64,000 nucleotides of DNA, from the NCBI GenBank assembly GCA_017163975.1, contig JAFFSR010000397.1, forward strand, positions 2,485,501-2,549,500. The letters run 5' to 3'. The position numbers were made by a program, and so were the translations under genes. Positions 1 through 11,920 of this stretch are shown here, piece by piece (position 1 is the first letter of the stretch; each line of letters begins with the position of its first letter). This DNA comes from Anastatus disparis. Taxonomy: Eukaryota > Arthropoda > Insecta > Hymenoptera > Eupelmidae. The notes under the pieces are model-generated. The model did not search any database, had not been told where the DNA came from, and saw only the letters and a list, made by a program, of their open reading frames with translations.

Positions 1-74
1 CAATATTATATTCGTTTATAATATGATATTCGTTGTCTAATGAATAGCTTTCGTGACATTTACAATGATATAAT

Positions 75-531
75 TTTAATAATTATTAACAATTTTTATA
101 AACAAATTATAATAATACGTTTTTTAGAAAAAAAAAATTATGATATTTTAAGGTCATTTTGAGTAAAAAAGGTTCTCATGAACATATTGCTAAAATGAAC
201 TGAATCGGCAAAAAAAAATCGCAGTTTGAAAAAACGCGATTTTTCAAAACTTTGACAGCCTATAGCTCAGCTTCTACTGATTTCATTTCAACTCACAATA
301 GCTTAAATTGTTGGTTAAAATATAAACTTAAAGATTACAGTAGTTAGCGACCGTATTTATAAAAAATCGCGTTTTTCAAACTTTGCAATTTGTTTTCTGC
401 CGATTCAGTGCATTTTAGCAATATGTTCATAAGAACCTTTTTTACTCAAAATGAACTAAAAAAATATGATAAAATTTTTTTTTAAGTGCATTTTTATAAT
501 TTGTTTATGAAAATTGTTAATAATTATTAAA
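75..531. repeat. Foldback (palindromic) MITE-like element
   Basis: The two halves are reverse complements: the left arm (about 75-245) starts TTTAATAATTATTAAC and the right arm (about 360-531) ends with its complement. Both arms contain the conserved GTTCATRAGAACC-like and GCCGATTCAGT-like blocks. There is no coding capacity and no clear target-site duplication, so the class of the parent transposon is unknown. Confidence 0.75.
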
Positions 532-689
532 TGCGCCATTTTCAGACATTCTACCCAAAAAATTCGGATTCAGCAGGTCAAAAATACATAAAAAACCTAG
601 GTAGAATTGAGGACCTCGATCGACCAAGACTTATGTAGTTTGCCCCTGGACTATCTATTTTAGTCGTTTGTTACGGACATTTTCAGAAT

Positions 690-1248
690 CAACTGACATA
701 AAGTCTGTTAAATCGTCACATCCTTGTTTGTTACTTCAACAGACAATTTAGTAACAGAAAATAAAAGTTAACAGACTACACAATTGTTTTTAACCGTGTT
801 CAGTTCCTTAAAACAATAATTATATTATCAAACGTTTGTCCACGTAATTTACTAATCGTCATAGCAAAAGATAATTCACATGAAAATTACGTTCTTTTAA
901 ATGTAAAAGGAATATTCATTTTCACAATATAATCTACTACGGTTTGGAAAAATATTATCTTATACCACCCGTCAAAATTTTACATTTTAATAAATGATTA
1001 GAAAATTCTAAAATTTGCAATCTCGCACTATTGCATGAACCTTTATTAATACTTATATTTCTTATAAGCATTACAATAAATTTTTCTCTCAAATGTAATT
1101 TACTGGAAGGATTAAAAGAATTTAAATATTCTAGAAGAAACATTTCATCTGATTCATTATTGATTTTCATCACTATGAATTTCCGCGTTTTAAAATAATG
1201 TATGAAAATAATATAAATTTTGCAATAAAGAATCAAAAAGTTTTTCAC
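690..1248 (-). pseudogene. Helitron/PIF1-type helicase C-terminal fragment
   Basis: On the minus strand an open stretch (1248-955) and its continuation to about 800 encode a recognisable PIF1/Helitron helicase tail: a MLIRNISINKGSCNSARL block (family consensus hMLLRNL....GLCNGTRL), then a block equivalent to FKRxQFPhxLAFAMTINKSQGQTF near 895-800. Past about 790 only a decayed trace of the final ALSRVTNKDG-like motif is left, with stops and frameshifts. The first ~25 codons of the open frame show no similarity and are probably not helicase. No Rep domain and no Helitron ends were found next to it. It is a dead fragment, related to the helicase at 31952-32761. Confidence 0.7.
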
Positions 1249-1648
1249 AAAAAAAACATTTTATTTTTTACTTGCATTAAATTTTGTTTCAACTCATTCA
1301 TATAAATTGTTTTCACTAATTATTATATGCGTTACATCTTTAGTTTGGATAGCATTAAATTAAATTAAATATTGCAGTAAATTAAATTTTTAAATACTAT
1401 TATTGGTAATAAGAGTTTAAAAATCCCTCATTATTTAAAATTACAAAAGCATCTTTTTCATCTTTATATATTTAATGACTATTAAATAAATGACTTTACT
1501 TAGCTACTTCATAACCGCATTATAGGTATTAATAAATATATCTATTACATTTATTTGAACTTAAGCATTTACAAAAACGCTGCCAAGTGCTTTGGTGTAA
1601 TGCTTTCTCATAGAGCTCATTCTGTTAGAGTATTTTGATTTCATTTTG
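1249..1648. other. AT-rich spacer
   Basis: No gene, RNA or clear repeat was recognised here; it is very AT-rich sequence between the helicase remnant and the next TIR element. Confidence 0.5.
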
Positions 1649-2878
1649 CTTTCTCAAAGAAAAATTATTGTATCGGTGAAAAAATTTTTTCTATTTTTTC
1701 GTTAATTTGTACATATTTAGACTCCGGGAGTCAAAAAAAGTGGTTTCAAATAAAAATTTTTTCAAAATTTTCAAAATGCTCTAAAATTAAAACTGTGCTA
1801 AGAAAATTAGTTTAAAAAAATTTTTTTCTTCTGACAATAGCGGATAACTTGCATGCGAATTTTGGGGCAAATCTATAGAGTAATTTACGTAAAATAAAAG
1901 AAAAATGAATTTTTTTTCTTCAAATTTTACAAAATTATCTAAAATTAAAACCACGCTAAGAAAATCAGTTTGGGTGGGGCTCGAACATTAGAATGTTTTT
2001 TATTTAATGAATATTTATTTAGAGTGCCACAATTACGAATAGCGTATTCCATAATTTAGAATAAAGTAATAATGAATTTTCATGATTTCAAAAAGCAGTA
2101 GTGATAATCTCAAATTATTCGATTAAAATATTTAGAGTTCTTTCGAAATCTTGATATAATTTATTCTAAATTTAGACGTACATTTATTTTGCTACTTCTT
2201 ATTTCGATAAAGTGAATATTCTAAAATGCTTTACTCGCATTAGTTATTTTCGTTACTTCAGTCGCTGAAAATACGAAAATTCTAAAATGAATAAATGAAC
2301 AGTCTTGATATGCACATAATTTATATGAACTTCTAAATAAATGTTAATTAAATAAATAACATTCTAATGTTCGAGCCCCATCAGTTTTCAGAAGTTTTTC
2401 TTTTGGTAGTCGCAAATAATTTCCAAGCAAATTTTAGAGCAAATCCATCGAGTACTTAAAGTAAAATACAAAAAAAAATTAAAAATTAGAATTGAAAAAA
2501 AATGTTTTAAATTGTTCTAAAATTAAAACTATGCCAAGAAAACCAGTTTTCAATAGCTTCCGTACCAGTTAGACAAAAAAATAAATTGTATGCAAAATTT
2601 GAAGGAAATCTGTCGAGTACTTTTCGAGATCTAATTGGCGTAATGAGTACATACACACACACATACATACAGACATTTTCTGCCCTACAAAAAAAAATCA
2701 GATGAGAGATCATTACATGAGATTTTGGCATGATAAATCACCTAAGAAATCAGGTGATTTCTCGCCTGATTTTTTTAACAGGGTGGAAACCACTTTTTCC
2801 ACGAGTCTGAATATGTACAAATTAATAAAAAAATAGAACAAATTTTTTTATTGATACAATGTTTTCTTTATGAGAAAG
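1649..2878. mobile_element. TIR element with internal tandem repeats, non-autonomous
   Basis: The ends are inverted copies of each other over about 100 bp: CTTTCTCAAAG...ATTGTATC on the left and GATACAATG...TATGAGAAAG on the right, continuing inward through ATTTGTACATATT, GACTC and a GTGGTTTC block. Inside are three imperfect direct units of about 155-160 bp, each with CTAAAATTAAAAC near 1786, 1938 and 2517 (the last displaced by a nested MITE). No ORF of its own is visible. The superfamily is not determined. Confidence 0.6.
1972..2379. mobile_element. hAT-like MITE, 408 bp
   Basis: The insertion is bounded by GGGGCTCGAACATTAGAATG on the left and its reverse complement on the right. It is flanked by an 8-bp direct repeat ATCAGTTT at 1964-1971 and 2380-2387. 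An 8-bp duplication is characteristic of hAT transposons. The left end has four extra bases (GGGT) before the shared inverted repeat. It sits inside the larger TIR element and splits one of that element's tandem units. Confidence 0.7.
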
Positions 2879-3228
2879 TAGAAGTGTATTAAAATATATT
2901 TATAACTCATAAATCTTAAGACATGATACACATACAACATTATTTCATTTTAAATAGTGTTATTAAATAAACAAAATCAAGTTTTTAACTAATCAAAAGG
3001 ATTTTAAGCATCAGATAAGGGTTTTTAAAACTATTCATGGATCAAACTTTTTTATTTAATGTATATTTAAGCTAAAAAGAAGTTTTATTAGTTAATATTA
3101 TAATAACAAAAAATTATCAATTACATTTAAATCTGATTTTTTTTCAGACTGAAACTCAGGTCTGATAGCTCAAATAACTACAGTTGAGTAGAAAGTGCAT
3201 AGGCGCCCAAGTTATTTCAGCTTATGTC
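2879..3228. other. AT-rich spacer
   Basis: No gene or structured repeat was recognised. Confidence 0.4.
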
Positions 3229-3955
3229 TGTATATTATAAAATAACCCATATGTATAAGTAAACTAATCAGTTAAATATATTATATTAAATATTAATTCA
3301 TTTTATATTATAAAATATAACACACCTATATTAGTAAATATTCAAATTTTTATTGAAAATATAGTCATATGGCTTGTTTGTCAACTGTAATGCAAATTTT
3401 ATATATACAAATATATAAAAAGGATGCTTACTATAGTTATAATTTTATCAGCATGTTAATTATTTTTAAGCTTTATTCATTAAAACATAAATTGTTTTTC
3501 CATTTTTTAATTTCATGTATTAATATTTAGTTAAATAGTAATGTATATAATAAAATAACTCACTCGTATAAGCAAACTATTCAATTAAATACATTATATT
3601 AAATATTAATTCATCGTATATCATAAAATAGCACACTTATATAAAATGAATAAGTAAATTATTCAAATTTTCATTAAAAATAGACATATAGCTTGTTCGT
3701 CAACTGTAATACAAATTTTATATGTTAATCTATAACAAAGCTGCCTATCGTAGTCATACTTTTATCAGTGTGCAAATTATTTTCAAACTACATTTACTGA
3801 AAACACACATTTTATACTTCTATTTATTTATGTATTAATATTTAATATAATAAGTTTAACTAAATAGTATTGTATATTATGAAATAGCACACTCGTATAA
3901 GTAGATTATTTAAATTTTCATTAAAAATAGACATAAAGTTTGTTCGTCAATTGTA
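3229..3955. repeat. Tandem duplication, unit about 313-329 bp, 2.3 copies
   Basis: Copies begin at 3229, 3542 and 3871 with TGTATATTATAAAATA-like sequence. They share the downstream blocks TTAAATATTAATTCAT and GCTTGTTCGTCAACTGTAAT. The third copy is partial. The copies have diverged by many substitutions and small indels, so the array is old. It has no coding capacity. Confidence 0.7.
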
Positions 3956-4907
3956 TCATCCATTGTTATCAGTAAATTTTGATCTTGACTCATTCTAACC
4001 TTATTTTTTTATTAAAATGTGCATAAATTTATCTTTAAAACATTAGTTAAATATATTACTTTTTTTTGGTACTTTGATAATTTTTAATCTGAGTAATAGA
4101 AATATAGAATAATAAAACTTTCATAACCTCAAACCTTCATTAATTGCTGTTACTATACTTATTTTTAAATGAAAAACAATTAAAAATATATACATATTGT
4201 ACCTGCATTAAGCAATACTTATGCAATAAAGGAATAAATTACTTATCTGAATTGTTATATTATTTGATGTCTTTACAATTTTACTGGAATTTTTAAATAA
4301 AAGGTAGTCACCTTGCTTGTGCTCATAGTTATATATTTTATCATTAAACTATACATTGGTTATATACATAAATAATATTGCTTGGTTTAAAATAAAATAT
4401 TCTTATTCTATTTTAATTGAGTTACTTCTATTATATTTAAAAAACAATGCCTAGAAATTAATTTTTATTTATTTAAAAAATCTAAACCCTTTAAAATTTA
4501 ATTTTTGGCGCCTATTCTATATCGACCAATCAGGATTCGATCTTTAGATGCTTCAACATGGCGGCTCATCATTTTTTTAAGAAGGATAGGTACTAAATGA
4601 TTAAAAAAATTTCCTTTATTGAAGTGACTTTTTATCTCTTATTTTTATCTTTATTATCATAAGAAAAAAAGGTTAATACCATTTTTAGTTATTTATATAA
4701 TTTTAAATTTCCCTCTCTAGTTATACCACTTTTGCCATGATAACAAAGTCGCTGTGCTGTGCTTGGAACTAATAGCTACTAGCACATTAAATAGTCGAGA
4801 AGGGGGGGGACTAAAAAACAAGTAAGGGATGGGCGGTCTTTCTCTATCTCACTAACTAAATTCCCTTGTGTCAATCATTTTCTATATTTGGTTTCCAGGC
4901 GGTCATA

Positions 4908-4908
<1 letters not shown>
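3956..4908. other. AT-rich intergenic sequence
   Basis: Nothing gene-like was recognised. It is ordinary AT-rich spacer leading to the (TA)n tract that received the Copia element. Confidence 0.4.

Positions 4909-4961
<53 letters not shown>
4909..4961. repeat. (TA)n microsatellite, left half
   Basis: About 25 TA units directly precede the Copia 5' LTR, and TA repeats resume directly after the 3' LTR at 37182. This suggests that Copia inserted into the microsatellite and that the short target duplication is hidden in it. Confidence 0.75.
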
Positions 4962-4963
<2 letters not shown>

Positions 4964-5329
4964 ATATATGTACAAGAATTAATATAATCTTTTAGTAAAT
5001 AATCTTTATATTATTTTAACGAGAAAAGGTAACGGATAAAGACTCCTAAAGTTACATAGAAAATACAAACATATTAAGTTATAATCTTTAAGAACTGTAT
5101 ATAACGAAACTGATTGTAACATTCATACTCATGAGTATACTCACATACTCATAAACTATAAACAAAATAATAATTTTGGATAAGGTCCATAGAGCACAAA
5201 GTGCATGGACTACTAGTTTAGTTCAAGTCTGACAGCATAAGAGAGAGCACAAAATAAAGACTTATAAAAATTACTTCTTTGTGCTTTCTGACTACACCTT
5301 CTTCCTTTAAATTCCAACAGGTTATGAGC
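4962..5329 (+). repeat. Copia 5' LTR
   Basis: It starts TGATATATGTAC and ends TTCCAACA, and is closely matched to 36832-37181, with substitutions and a few small indels. It ends immediately before the tRNA-iMet-like primer site. Confidence 0.85.
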
Positions 5330-5348
5330 CCAAGCACATAGCTAAGGT
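5330..5348 (+). promoter_or_regulatory. Copia-type primer binding site
   Basis: The sequence GGTTATGAGCCCAAGCAC directly follows the LTR. Drosophila copia has a closely similar site (GGTTATGGGCCCAGTCC) that pairs with the interior of the initiator tRNA-Met 5' half rather than its 3' end. The match is from knowledge of that element plus the sequence seen here. Confidence 0.75.
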
Positions 5349-5486
5349 ATATGTAGTGCGAAATAAAAAATATATATATATATAAATAATAAATAACATT
5401 TTTTTTTAATTACAAAAAAAATTAATTTTAAAAATAATAATAATAAGTGCTTGTGATAAGTATATGCGTTAAGATATAGTGCAAAA

Positions 5487-7155
5487 ATGAGTAAAGATAC
5501 AAAAAAGACAAAAAGAAACATTGCCCTTTGATGGTAAAAATATAGCATATGGAAATATTGTATTCGCGCTTTAATTGCAGAAGAAGATGCACTTAAAGTC
5601 TTAGACGAAAATATTCTTGATAAACCAGATGATAATTGGAAAAAATGCGGAAGAATTGCTAAGGGTATTATTATTGAATATTTGTCTGATTCAATGCTTA
5701 GTTTTTCAACAGAAGCAGATACAGCAAAAAGTGTCATCGAAAAATTAGATGCGATTTATGATAGAAAATGTTTAGCAACGCAATTAGCGATTGAAAAGAA
5801 GCTTTTAACAATTAAATTTAAAGAAACAATACCTTCATCAAAACATCTAATCAACTTCGATGAAATGGTTGTTGAATTACAAGCAGCAGGAGCAACGTTA
5901 AGTGAAATGAGTAAAATTGCTAGACTTTTATTAACGTTACCGAATTCATATGATGAACTTGTGACCGCTATTCAAACTCACAAGGAGAGTACCCGACCTT
6001 CGGGAAACGGATTTGGCTAAAACTGCAGAATATGATTTTTTGATGAAAAAAAATGAACCCGTGTTTTTTCTTTTCTTTGAATAGGCCCCATAGACGGAAA
6101 TATAGACATTTTTCGAAAATAAAATGAAAAGGAGCTTTTATAAGATCTTGAATAACCAAACAACTAAGACTCTCACAAAAAAATGTATGGAAAATAAAAT
6201 AAAGTACAGATTAAATTCTTTAATTTGAGCTTTATTGCATTAAAAAAGCTTGTGTGGTTCAAAAGTTACAGGCGATTAAAATATGCTAATAAAATAGCGT
6301 AAAAAATTTATATGTTACACGCTAAAAATATTAATAAATATGTAGTAATTTTCAATTAGGCACAACTTTTGTACCACACAAGCTTTTTTAATGCAACAAA
6401 GCTCAAATTAAAGAATTTAATCTGTACTTTATTTTATTTTCCATACATTTTTTTGTAAGAGTCTTAGTTGTTTAGTGATTCAAGATCTTATAAATGCTCC
6501 TTTTTATTATATTTTCGAAAAAATGCCTATATCTCGGTCTATGGAGCCTATTCAAAGAAAAGAAAAAACACGGGTTTATTTTTTTCATCAAAAAATCATA
6601 TCCTGCAGTTTCAGCCAAATCCGTTTCCCGAAGGTCGGGTACTCTCCTTGTCAGTCAGATAAAGATTTAACTCTCGCCTTTGTAAAAATAAAATTACTGG
6701 GTTATGAAATAAAATTAAAAAATGAACAGAGTGAAGCAAGTGTAAAAGTATTGCAAACAGAAACTATATCAAGTAATAAAAAGAAAATTAGAAAGCATAA
6801 AAATTTCAAAGTAAATTTTAAAAGAAAACAAAATAATAGTTATAAAAATAAAAAGTTTTATAAAAATAATAATAAACACTGTGATCATTGTGGTAGAAAA
6901 AATCATGAGAGAAGAGACTGTTATTTCTTAAAAAATAACACTACTATTGAGAATCAACAACGGACGCTGCATACGATTCAAACGCAAAATGATTATCGTA
7001 GTTTCACATTTATGGCAGCGGACGAAGCTGAATTTAAAAATAATGATCCAACAAAAATTATTTTCATAGTAGATTCAGGAACCACAGATCACGAAGTCAA
7101 AGAAAATAAAATATTCAAAACTTTATCAACTTTGGAAAAACCTATCAAAATATGA
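5487..7155 (+). pseudogene. gag: Copia Gag and start of protease (broken)
   Basis: The probable start ATG is at 5487. The first ~30 codons are frameshifted, after which the frame is clean to 5980 and matches Copia Gag (FRIRALIAEEDALK-like start, then a LDAIYDRK block). A 670-bp MITE then interrupts the frame, which resumes at 6654. The second part is very Lys/Asn-rich and has a CCHC zinc knuckle CDHCGRKNHERRDC near 6881-6922, followed by the aspartic protease active site FIVDSGTTDH near 7066-7095. A TGA follows at 7153. If the MITE and one copy of its 3-bp target duplication are ignored, the two halves lie in one frame. Confidence 0.85.
5981..6650. mobile_element. Foldback MITE (family T3), 670 bp, TCA target duplication
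   Basis: It is an almost complete palindrome: CAAGGAGAGTACCCGACC at the left end and its complement GGTCGGGTACTCTCCTTG at the right, with similarity running inward to a short unpaired centre near 6310. TCA occurs on both sides (5978-5980 and 6651-6653). A 3-bp target duplication ending in A suggests PIF/Harbinger, but this is only inference. Its ends resemble those of the MITE at 22933-23634. The open frames in it are palindrome shadows. Confidence 0.85.
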
Positions 7156-8350
7156 ATAGCCAAGAGAGGAGAAATAATCGACGCCACACATATTGGAACG
7201 ATAGCAGTCAAAACAAATCTCCGTGTATCGGGCATTCTTGAGAATGTACTATATGCACCAGATGCAACAACAAATCTATTGTCTGTGCGCCGTATCCAGC
7301 AGGCCGGAATGAGCGTCATTTTTGGTGAATCTGGAGGTGTAATTATAAAAAGAGGTGGTAAGACCATTCTAACTGATAAGTCAATAAATAATTTAATATG
7401 CATAGTTTTTACTGAAGATAATACGTGTAATGAAACGTATGCAAATAATACAATTATTTTAAATACATATAAATTATGGCACGAAAGTTTGGGCCACAGA
7501 AGAATCTAAATTTATCAAAATGAAACAAAATAATTTAATCGATGATAATAATTTAATTGAATCAATAAGTCCCACTAATGATTTGTGTGAAGCTTGTATT
7601 TACGGAAAACATGCACGTCTTCCTTTCTCAAAAGAAAGAGATAGAAGTCACGTAACAAGACCTTTATTTATCATATACTCTGATGTATACGGTCCCATAA
7701 AGCCCTCGACTATTGATGATAAAAATTATTTTATAGCACTGCGTGAGCTAAATTCGCGTTTTCTACACCATTTAGCGGGAGCTAAATACAACTTTTTTGA
7801 ACTGTGTAAAAAAGTACTACCGTCAGAAATTTCGCACTTTATTATACTGTTCAAAAAAGTAATATCGAAATCACGCATCACAATCACTCTTTGTATATAT
7901 ATTAATACGTAGAAATGTCTTTTCACACATGATAATACGTAGAAAATCAATCAAAAAATATAAATACTTTAATAAAGAATTGAAAACATCAAGAAAATCA
8001 AAGCTATAGTTTATAAATTACTGTTGTGCCGTGAGTTGTCGAAACAAAACATCTGTGTGCGGCGCGCATGCGTGTACAGTGTGTACGGCCTAAGAATGAG
8101 AAAGAAAGAGATAGCTGTACGAACAATAAACTAGATGCTTTGCTTTGTCTGACCTGTGTATACATAAATCTAAATAATCGGCAAGTTCTCTTTTTATCAT
8201 ATTGTATTTAATTAATAAAATATCACTGACATCAATACTTATTTGATATAATTTCTCAATCTAAGAATATTTTTTATATCGTTTTTGCTTTTTTTTGTTT
8301 GCGATGGGTCTATCATTGATAATAAATAGTTTTACTTTTTTTCGATTTAT

Positions 8351-8560
8351 CATTCGTGGTGTGCATAGTTTTGTTGATATATAGAATTTGTTTTTATTTA
8401 CGAATTATCATTCGTGGTGTGCATAGTTTTGCTGATATATAGAATTCGTTTTTATTTACGAATTATCATTCGTGGTGTGCATAGTTTTGCTGATATATAG
8501 AATTCGTTTTTATTTACGAATTATCATTCGTGGTGTGTATAGTTTTTGATAATATTGATT
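8351..8560. repeat. 58-bp tandem repeat, about 3.6 copies
   Basis: Units start at 8351, 8409, 8467 and 8525 with CATTCGTGGTGTGCATAG. Units two and three are nearly identical, and the fourth breaks off after about 30 bp. Confidence 0.9.
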
Positions 8561-8619
8561 TTCTGAGGTATTAATTACGTGTGGCGAATTTATCTCACAC
8601 GTGCTATAAAATAATATAC

Positions 8620-8731
8620 GATACGTGTGCTCGAAGTGGTCCTCTTACACGACGTGCATAGCACCCTCGCTGCGCTCGGGCGCTAACTGCACGCCGTGTA
8701 AAAAAGGACCACTTAGAGCACGTGTATCGTA
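8620..8731. repeat. Long hairpin at the end of the insertion
   Basis: CGATACGTGTGCTCGAAGTG is answered by CACTTAGAGCACGTGTATCG. Inside it, GGTCCTCTTACACGACGTGC pairs with GCACGCCGTGTAAAAAAGGACC, around a loop containing CTCGCTGCGCTCGGG. The composition is GC-richer than the surroundings. Confidence 0.75.
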
Positions 8732-9049
8732 ATGTACTATTGTTACATTTATCGATGAATTTACACATTATACGGTAGTTTATCTCATTTCATATAAGTC
8801 TGAAGTATTTAAAATATTTCAAGACTTTGTAGCTAAAAGTGAAACTCACTTTAACTTAAAAATTACAAATTCAAATTGTGATAATGGGAATGAGTATTTG
8901 TCGAATGAATTCAAAGCATTTTGTGTACAAAAAGGTATCCAATATAATTTAACTATTCCTAATACGCCACAACAAAAATCTATAGCAGAGTGCATGAATA
9001 GAACTCTGATGGAAAAATCACGATCTATGATTCATGGTGCTCAACTTAA

Positions 9050-9434
9050 CGGTAGGCCGGAGTAGAACCTGATACCGACCGAGTAACAATTGAGTTGTTT
9101 GTTATTTACTCAAGTTTTAATCGGTATATTTTCAAATTAAAGGTCGAGCGCAATAGATATTATTATTATGAACATCTATGCACAAGAAAAAAAATATCTA
9201 CCGGTTTGTTTTTGAGAAAAGTAAGTAACGCGAAAATATTATAAACATAAACTTTTACTTTGGCGTTACTTACTTTTCTCAAAAACAAACCGGTAGATAT
9301 TTTTTTTCTTGTGCATAGATGTTCATAATAATAATATCTATTGCGCTCGACCTTTAATTTGAAGATACACCGATTAAAACTTGAGTAAATAACAAAAATG
9401 CCAATTAGACAAGGACAGCGAATCTGGCCTGCTC
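9050..9434. mobile_element. TTAA foldback MITE (family P1), copy 1, 385 bp
   Basis: It is flanked by TTAA at 9046-9049 and 9435-9438. The ends are CGGTAGGCCGGAG and, inverted, GAGCAGGCCAGA, which are short imperfect inverted repeats. The interior is a long palindrome (AAAGGTCGAGCGCAATAG... and its complement) centred near 9240. A second copy of the same length lies at 63544-63928. A TTAA duplication is typical of piggyBac-type elements. Skipping it and one TTAA brings the Copia integrase frame back into register. Confidence 0.9.
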
Positions 9435-9592
9435 TTAAAAAAGAACTATGGGAAGAGGCTATTTTAACAGTTACTTATTTAGTAAATATAACCCCAAGTA
9501 AAGCCATTGCGGAGAATAAAACTCCATATGAACTTTGGCATAATAAAAAACCAAAATTAAATCGTTTAAAAATTTTTTTATGGCAAAAATAG

Positions 9593-11206
9593 ACAAAAGA
9601 AATTTGATAAAAAATCTATTAAAGGAATTTTAGTCGGCTATGAGAGAAAAGGATACAAAATATTGAACGTGCAAACAAATAAATTTATTATAGCACGTGA
9701 TAATGTATTCGATGAAATAAATTTTAAAGATTCGGGACCAACATTTGTACACGCAAAAAATGACTTTGAAGACAATCACCTTCAAATAATAAGATTTAAA
9801 GCTGATAAAAATAAAATCAGCGAGAATCAAGAAACTGAAGCAAACAATTCTAATCAAAAGATTGAAGCTCAGATTGATTATCATGAAGGTGAATTGCGAC
9901 GAAGTGCAGGAATAAAAAATAAATTTCAAATAAATTATGATGAAAATTATGATCATCATACTTATGCACTATCGACAAATGTCTGACATTCCTAAGTCGT
10001 ACAATGAGATAAAATATCATGATGATAAAAGTAAGTGGGAGCAAGCTATTATTAATGAAATTCAATCATTAGTACAAAACAAAACATGGGTATTGCTTCC
10101 ACGTTCGAACAATAAAAATATAGTTGATTGCAAATGGATTTTTAATATTAAAATGGATGAAAAAGGAATTCCATGTAAATACAAAGCAAGACTTGTTGCA
10201 AAAGGTTTCAGTCAACAATATTTACAAGACTATAATGAAACTTTTGCACCAGTTGCTCGAATAACAATATTTAGAATGCTTATTGCCTTTGCAAATCAAT
10301 ATAATTTATTGATTCATCAAATGGATGTGAAAACTGCATTTTTAAATGGTCTATTGAAAGAGGAGATATACATGCGAGTGCCAGAAGGAATTTCAGCTCC
10401 TGAAGGTTACGTATGTAAGTTAAATAAGGCATTATATGGTCTTAAACAATCAGCAAGATGCTGGTTTAAACTTTTTAAAATTACACTTAAAAAGCATGGT
10501 TTTCAAAACTCCTCAGTAGATCATTGTTTATATTTTCAAAATAACAATCATATCTGTAAAAATATTTATGTGCTTTTGTATGTAGATGATGTTCTTATAG
10601 TAATATATGATAAAAATACAATGCAAAATTTTAAAAATTATTTAAAAAGGCAGTTTTCAATGACAGATATGAATGAAATAAAATTATTCTTAGGAATAAA
10701 TATAATAAGAAAAGACGATACGATTTCATTAGATCAAAACGTCTATTTAGAAAATATTTTACATAAATACAATATGATAAATTGTAATATTTTAAACACT
10801 CCATTACCTGCAAAATTAGATTTCAATGCTTTAAATTGACGAGTATTATGATGCTCCATGTAGAAATGTTATAGGCTGTTTAATGTACGCTATGTTATGT
10901 ACAAGGCCTAATCTTTGCTTTGCTATAAATTTACTTAGTAGATATCAAAATGAACATAACAAAGAATTATGGCAAAATTTAAAGAAAGTTTTGAGATCCA
11001 TAAAAGGATTATTAAAACTTCGTTTAGTTAACAAACAAAATAAAAATTATCAAAATTTATTAAATGGTTATGTAGACTCTGATTGGGCAGGTCATGAAGT
11101 CGACCGAAAAAGTACAACTGGTTATATATTTAAAATGTTTAATTGCAATACGATTTGTTGGAATAAGACAAAATTCAGTTGCAACTTCCTCAACAGAAGC
11201 CGAATA
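9593..11206 (+). pseudogene. pol: Copia integrase C-terminus, reverse transcriptase and N-terminal RNase H
   Basis: After a small deletion and frameshift near 9590 the frame reads the conserved KSIKGILVGYERKGYKI block of Copia pol, then a variable linker to 9986. A one-base frameshift near 9980 leads to the RT (9966-10839): ARLVAKGFSQ, MDVKTAFLNG, LNKALYGLKQSAR and the catalytic YVDD near 10580. Another frameshift at about 10839 leads to 10883-11206, which carries the RNase H entry CTRPNL and VDSDWAGHEVDRKSTTGY. The frame stops abruptly at TEAEY, where element A begins. The remainder is at 35109-35428. Confidence 0.92.
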
Positions 11207-11524
11207 TGTAACATCTAACATACTACTTTAATTATTTCAATTTATTTATTATAAAATATTAACTAATATTTCTAAACTCTTTGCAATGGCCAACGCTCAA
11301 ACTTTTTCCTTAATTAATATGCACCGCTCAGATAACGTCGTGCGACAACACAGGTGTTTTTCTTTTGAATAGATTGACTTGTCGAATCATAATATGTACC
11401 ATGTTTGTTATTCACAAATTATATGACAGGTACATGTCAAATTTTGACAGCTCAATTGAAAAAGAGCCAACACAGGTGTTTTCCTACGACCGGCCACCGC
11501 TAAGATATAGGTCTATGTTTTTGG

Positions 11525-11532
11525 TATAAAAG
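11525..11532 (+). promoter_or_regulatory. TATA box of element A 5' LTR
   Basis: TATAAAAG stands about 300 bp into the LTR, followed after about 25-30 bp by a TCTTTTGGTACAG-like initiator region. The same box occurs at 30980 in the 3' LTR. It is upstream of the Helitron insertion, so the insertion would lie within the transcribed part of the LTR. Confidence 0.65.
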
Positions 11533-11920
11533 ACCCAAAAATTGGATTGTTAGATATACAGTCTTTTGGTACAGCTCTTACGACGTACACTACAGGTTAG
11601 TTATTCTAATTCGTCACAATAGACGAATACTTACTATTGTACTTCTGAACAAGCACCTTTGCTTCTCAATACTGTCTCCATAAGTGGGATTTTTCCATAT
11701 TCCAAAAATAATACATTTTTTCTTAAAATTATTCCATTCGGGCTTCTTCATAAGCCACTTAACATTCATTCTAAATTCTCGAGTCAGATAGATCGGTCGC
11801 ATCCTAAACATAAAAGTTTTCCTAAAAGTGCTAGTAAGGATCAACAATTAAAATATAAAATAAATCAGTGTAACAGTGCAAATTAATAACTATTTTCGTA
11901 TATATATATATATATATATA

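Larger units (their letters stand above)
7742..8733. mobile_element. Unclassified ~1-kb insertion in Copia integrase
   Basis: The integrase frame is lost at about 7740 and resumes at about 8735, so roughly 990 bp are foreign. The insert has no convincing terminal inverted repeats and no ORF beyond shadows. It contains a 58-bp tandem repeat and ends with a long GC-richer hairpin. The flanks allow TAT as a 3-bp target duplication, but this is weak. The parent class is unknown. Confidence 0.6.
7156..9592 (+). pseudogene. pol: Copia protease remainder and integrase (broken)
   Basis: Beyond the TGA at 7153 the frame continues through protease to the GAG-pre-integrase motif LWHESLGHRRI at about 7477-7509. 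A frameshift leads to the zinc-binding CEACIYGKHARLPF near 7590-7630 and on to about 7740. An unclassified insertion follows. The integrase core resumes near 8735 (FIDEFTHYT-like) with the second Asp in NCDNGNEYL near 8877 and the catalytic Glu in IAECMNRTL near 8983. A TTAA foldback then splits the end of the core, which resumes at 9439 (ELWEEAILT). The Gag-to-IN order is that of Copia. Confidence 0.85.

Noticed and set aside
5968..6662. ORFs on both strands within 5981-6650
   Set aside because: Mirror-image products of a palindromic MITE.
11200..11212. Exact target duplication for element A
   Set aside because: Left flank GAATA and right flank TATGG do not give a clean 4-6 bp repeat because the 3' LTR end is altered; not claimed.
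11614..11886. 75-77 aa ORFs in the element A LTRs (also 31114-31341)
   Set aside because: Present in both LTR copies simply because LTRs are repeats; the frame lies in R/U5-like DNA and shows no protein motif, so coding is unsupported.
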